From contig JADCRB010000073.1 of the NCBI GenBank assembly GCA_021464245.1, positions 806,001 to 870,000 of the forward strand: a stretch of 64,000 nucleotides of DNA, given 5' to 3'. A program made the position numbers and the translations under genes. Source of the DNA: Carallia brachiata (Eukaryota; Streptophyta; Magnoliopsida; Malpighiales; Rhizophoraceae). The notes below the pieces were generated by a model, which ran no database searches, was not told the origin of the DNA, and was given only the letters and a program-made list of their open reading frames with translations. This document shows, one piece after another, positions 60,202 through 64,000 of this stretch; the stretch's first letter is position 1; each line of letters starts with the position of its first letter.

Positions 60202-61927
60202 CTATAGATAAGGATCAAGATCAATCTTATCTCTAACACTGATGGATGTACAGCTTCCTACCCAGTTGTGTAAACACTTTTTCCATTTTACTATGCTTGC
60301 ATTTTTGCTATTTTTGTGTGGGAATATTAATTGTGGTGGTACACATATATGCCACCATGTAGGTGCTTTGGATGATCACCACTGAAAGTGGGCGTGCATT
60401 TTAACTATATTTAGGATTGAAATGATTTTTGATGTAACCTTAGGGTGACAAGATTACTTTGCTTTATTTTGAAAACCCATCAGAAATTTTGATCTATTGT
60501 ACTGTCGATCAGCACTGCCTGCCAGGACCTGAATTTGGCAATCCTTTTAATGGGAATCTTTTAACTATTTAACAGCATTTAATTGGACTTACAAGTTGCA
60601 ACTCCAATTTAAATTAGGTACCATTATATAATTATATAATTTATAATAAAAAATATAATTAATTTAATAATTATTTATATATTTTTAAAAATTTAATATA
60701 TTTTTTATAAATTAATAATCTAAATTTTTTTCATATTAATTTTATACTTATTATTACATACCAACATAAATTCTTCCATCCAAATTATTGGCGGAAAAGT
60801 TATTTCTCTCACTAATTTAATGCTCTCGAAAAGGAAGTTAAGTACCTTTGTTAACTTTGTCCATCCCAAACTAGGATAAATGAGGCTGATTGAGGTAGAT
60901 TAGGACCAATCGAAAAATTAAAATCTTTGAAAACATGAATCTTTCAATTATTTTTTTTACCATAAAAAAAGATGTAATTACTAATGTATCGTTTATTGTA
61001 CATGTAGATTGAGTTTAAAGTAATTTTTATTAGAAAAGCTCACTCCACTATTCTTATAGGGATAGACTTTTACTGAAGTATGATGAATCTGAAAAATTAT
61101 TTTTTACAATCAATTGCAGTGTTAACGAATCTGAAACTCAAAAAAACACTCTAAGTATTAATGCTAAGAAATTGGAGCTGGCACATCTGAAGGGACTTGA
61201 ACCCAAATTGTAGAAAGGAAAAGCCTTTGAATTACCACCAAACCTCCCAAAAAATTTCGTTAGGGCGTTCACTTTTAACTTAATGCATAAGAAAACAGAA
61301 TGAAAAATGAATCTTGCAATCTATCCTAATTAAATTTAGGATCGGGATTTTATTATTTTATAAGTTCATTTCTTGATTTTCTCAAAAAAAAAAAAAAGTT
61401 CATTTCTTGATTAAATATGGGGGAGTGCTATTAGTAACAGAGGTAATGCGGGCCATGAAGTCTTAAATTTCTATCTAGTCAAATTTTCTTTTTCTTTCCA
61501 TGCTTTAGTTATGATATTTAATACCAAAAGATAATGTAATATACTAACAAAGTATGAATTTTGGCCACCCTACGATGTAATAATTCTTTGTTGATTATCC
61601 ATTTGGTGTTGGATAATTAATCTACTTTTAACTGGGCCAAAGTACTAACTTTCTATGATAGGCAAAAACTAACACATGATATTATCGGACTTAACCCCAA
61701 ATAAGAAAAAACAGTTAGTCCTTTATAAGTTTAAGCAAACAAGTGCACATGAGTGCCTTAATTGTTAAATCACACACTAACAATGTCCTGTGGTTGATTT
61801 AACTAAATTTTTAGCACTTCGGCCTAACACAAAAGGCGCATTTGCCACATGCTAAGTCACTATCCCAATTGCAATAATCATTAGTGAAGAAAATGGTAGA
61901 GAGCATATGGACAAAAGTATGAGAAGT

Positions 61928-62242
61928 GATAATTAGGTGGTAAATCGATGTTTTTTTTTTTATAGTCAGAGTTTGAGTTTCAGTCGCAGCAATTTAGAGT
62001 TTTGAATTTTGATTTCTTTGATTTGACCGTGAAATACTCGTCATTTAGTTACAAACTCAATAATCGTTATGGTCAGTTTGACAGAGTAATACTCGAGTTT
62101 AATAATATTCAGTGGTATGTCCTTGCATGTAAGTTGGATTGAATAGGACTTTTAAACACGAGATACTCAAATCTCAATTTACAGATATGATGATTAATAT
62201 ATTTACGACAAAACTCTATTTACTATTAAAAAAGAAAAAAAA
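61928..62242 (+). mobile_element. SINE-like copy
   Basis: The head AATTAGGTGGTAAATCG and B-box-like GAGTTTGAGTTTCAGTCG are followed by CAATAATCGTTATGGTCAGT, GTTGGATTGAATAGGA and TGATTAATATATTTACGAC. An A-rich tail ends near 62242. No target duplication was settled. Confidence 0.65.
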
Positions 62243-62674
62243 AAGTAAAGTAAACACATATGATAAATGGGCAAATACCCAACATAAATTAAACCCTTTT
62301 TTAGGGTACATTAGGTAGTATAAATTAAGTAATTTTATTATAATTACACAATTTCATTAATTAGTATCTAATAATTTACTTATTTTTTATTTTTTTTTTT
62401 TTAATAATATAATAATTAATATTACTTTAAACTTAATTAAATAAAGTCACCAAGAACTTACTTTTTTTCTTAATAGTTTGCTTTATATGGTTAAATTCTA
62501 ACGATTATTGCCCCATTGGTGGGAGCCAAAGGAAGCAAAAGGCCATCAAACAATGCCAAAATGCCCTGTCCAATCCCATCACACAGCACGATTATTATTA
62601 TTCTAAATATGACATCATCCATGACATCACTCCCCCGACAAGCAGTGGACTTGCCAACTAACTGCACCGCAAAC

Positions 62675-62680
62675 CACGTG
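62675..62680. promoter_or_regulatory. G-box (CACGTG) upstream of the Aux/IAA gene
   Basis: A perfect CACGTG about 290 bp upstream of the start codon and before a TATATTA at 62734. It is a common bZIP/bHLH binding site. Function here is inferred from position only. Confidence 0.4.
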
Positions 62681-62793
62681 TCACCATCTCTACCGTCCAA
62701 AATTCCCGCATCAAAAATATCCACCCAGAACCTTATATTATCACCCCACTACAGAGGATTCCTCCTTTCTTTCTCAATTTCCACACATCTTTA

Positions 62794-62799
62794 TGTCTC
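62794..62799 (+). promoter_or_regulatory. Possible auxin response element TGTCTC
   Basis: The canonical ARF site TGTCTC lies 168 bp upstream of the start codon of an Aux/IAA gene, a family that is commonly auxin-induced. If the TATATTA at 62734 is the TATA box, the site falls in the 5' leader. Confidence 0.4.
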
Positions 62800-62855
62800 T
62801 TATTTCAGGTACAATAAAACCTTCAGCAACATAAACAATTGACCCCAATAAGAAG

Positions 62856-62860
<5 letters not shown>

Positions 62861-62892
<32 letters not shown>
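62861..62892. repeat. (GA)n microsatellite in Aux/IAA leader
   Basis: A pure AG run ending about 75 bp before the start codon. GA tracts in plant 5' leaders are common. Confidence 0.9.
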
Positions 62893-62898
<6 letters not shown>

Positions 62899-62966
62899 GA
62901 GAAAAGGGTTAGTATTTTTTTTTTTTTAAACAGTCTTGAAGGTTTTTCACATAAATTTGGCAAAAA

Positions 62967-63295
62967 ATGACCAGCAGTTTGGATTCAGAGAGGGACAAGT
63001 ATAGCACGATCAATTTTGAAGAGACAGAGCTGCGTTTAGGATTGCCTGGTGGGGGCTGCAATGGAATTGGAGGAAATGGGAATGATGATGGGGAGGCCGC
63101 TGCTGTGAAGAATAATAATACTAATAATAATAATAATAATTGTGGGAAAAGAGGGTTTGCAGAGACTGTGGATTTGAAGCTCAAGCTTTCCTCAACAAAG
63201 GGATTGGAGAAGAATGGAGAGGAGAAGATCTTGAAGGAGAAAACTGTTGCCCCTCATCACCCACCACCCAATGACCCTTCAAAGCCACCAGCTAA
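62967..63295 (+). CDS. Aux/IAA repressor, IAA7/14/16/17 type, first exon only (gene continues past window)
   Basis: Exon 1 of a second Aux/IAA gene, 329 nt (phase 2), with donor AA|GTATGT. It encodes 109 complete codons. [20 protein letters not shown] leads to the EAR motif [10 protein letters not shown] Gly/Asn-rich stretch with a long AAT run (NNNTNNNNNN) follows, then [17 protein letters not shown], the signature of the AXR2/SLR/AXR3 clade, and KPPAK just before the expected degron. The degron and PB1 exons are not seen by 64000, so intron 1 is longer than 700 bp. It is transcribed away from the IAA3/4-type gene at 49286. The asparagine run looks expanded by an AAT microsatellite (63111-63139). 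Confidence 0.92.
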
Positions 63296-64000
63296 GTATG
63301 TTTCTGTTTAAATTTTGCTTCTTGATTTTCTGTTTTCATGTTTTCTTGCTTTCTTCTTTTGCCCAACTGCAAGGTTTGTTGACTATAAATTATACAATAG
63401 ATGTAATTTTTTTTTTTATAAATCTACCAGTTTTTACAGATTTAAACGTAATATTTTTAAGATAAAAGTGTGAATTCTAACTACTAAGTCTTTGTTAAGG
63501 GAAGTTTTCTTGCTTTCTTGTCCTTCTGTTTTCTTGTTTTTACTTCTCAGACTGCCTTTTCCAGCCATTTTCTCACTTGAAGATGGGATATTTTATATTT
63601 ACAATAACACAATGTTAATTTTGAGAAATCATTATAGATTGCTTACCCATCTGAAGAAGAAAGCCATTGCATTTGCATACACATATTTTTATTTATTTTT
63701 TTAGTGTACATATTTGGGTATCAATTTTGTATCAGATGAGATAAACTTTGGAGTTTTCCTTTTCTCTTCTTTTGTTTTTTTTCCCCTTCAAGTGAAAGTT
63801 AGTTTCTTTCCTTTTCTTTTGATTCTTCTCTTAGTTTCCTGTTACTTGCATTTTTTCATGGCTTTGGTTTGCTTGTTAGGAACATATATATAGTCAAAAG
63901 AACAAAACATGGGGAACCCTTTTACTTTCTTGACAATCAAACGATTTAAAATTGGATTTTTTTTTTCCCCAACTGAAAGGACCAAAACAGGGAGAATAAT
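63296..64000 (+). other. Intron 1 of the Aux/IAA gene, incomplete
   Basis: It begins GTATGTTTCTG and continues T-rich to the window end without an acceptor followed by a VGWPP-coding exon. Nothing else was recognised. Confidence 0.8.

Larger units (their letters stand above)
50542..62966. other. 12.4-kb divergent interval between two Aux/IAA genes
   Basis: No gene was recognised. It contains the promoters of both Aux/IAA genes, AT microsatellites, at least four SINE-like copies, a possible MITE at 58478-59101, and AT-rich sequence at 53380-53860 and 57640-57840. GC-richer islands at 51480-51900 and 55010-55430 contain short palindromes. CCCATGTG...CACATGGG is at 51734-51758, and CCACACGTGTGG is near 55212. 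They could be conserved promoter or enhancer DNA, but I see no proof. Open frames at 52346-52630 and 57796-58056 have no recognised homologue. Confidence 0.55.

Noticed and set aside
1..64000. tRNA, rRNA and microRNA genes
   Set aside because: A by-eye scan for complete tRNA cloverleafs and for well-known plant miRNA sequences found none. A covariance-model search would be needed to exclude them.

Overview
This is nuclear DNA from a flowering plant, almost certainly a eudicot. It is AT-rich, genes have several GT-AG introns, and the recognisable proteins are plant-specific or plant-typed: a thylakoid TatA, Aux/IAA repressors, a group C bZIP, a UNE12-type bHLH, phytocyanins and the plant form of MED14. 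The species cannot be fixed from the sequence alone. No bacterial, phage or CRISPR feature is present.

Layout, left to right. 1-2.5 kb is intergenic. 2.8-4.8 kb (+) holds the V-ATPase subunit F gene, complete in four coding exons plus a 5'UTR intron. 8.2-12.2 kb (+) holds a bZIP63/BZO2H3-like group C bZIP gene with an apparent one-base frameshift in its first exon. 13.0-14.9 kb (+) holds thylakoid TATA/THA4 in two exons. 15.3-16.4 kb is a truncated LTR retrotransposon on the minus strand. 20.0-25.7 kb (+) holds a UNE12/bHLH7-like gene with a tandemly duplicated second exon, a SINE-like insertion between the duplicates, a missing GT donor and two apparent frameshifts in its last exon. 26.7-38.9 kb (-) holds a complete eight-exon MED14/STRUWWELPETER gene of 1,817 codons. 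Its fourth intron carries an LTR retrotransposon with both LTRs, a primer binding site and a 5-bp target duplication, in sense orientation. 39.2-41.1 kb is a hAT-like DNA transposon with an 8-bp target duplication that carries the first exon of a TMEM208-like host gene. 41.4-48.8 kb is an old tandem duplication of about 3.5 kb, each unit holding one decaying phytocyanin gene. 49.3-50.5 kb (-) holds an IAA3/IAA4-type Aux/IAA gene in four exons. 50.5-63.0 kb is a long repeat-strewn intergenic interval. At 63.0 kb (+) begins an IAA7/14/17-type Aux/IAA gene whose later exons lie beyond the window.

The two Aux/IAA genes diverge from one interval. They match an arrangement known in Arabidopsis, where an IAA1-4-type and an IAA7/14/17-type gene are neighbours (IAA3-IAA17, IAA1-IAA14, IAA2-IAA7). 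I see no operon-like relation among the other genes.

No wholly new system is evident. The most interesting points are the gene-fragment-carrying hAT element, the sense LTR element inside MED14, the bHLH exon duplication with decay signs, a phytocyanin copy that has lost its copper ligands, an extra isoleucine in TatA, and a dispersed SINE-like family with clear target-site duplications. Intron boundaries were placed by eye from splice consensus, reading frame and remembered homologues. No database search or alignment was run.
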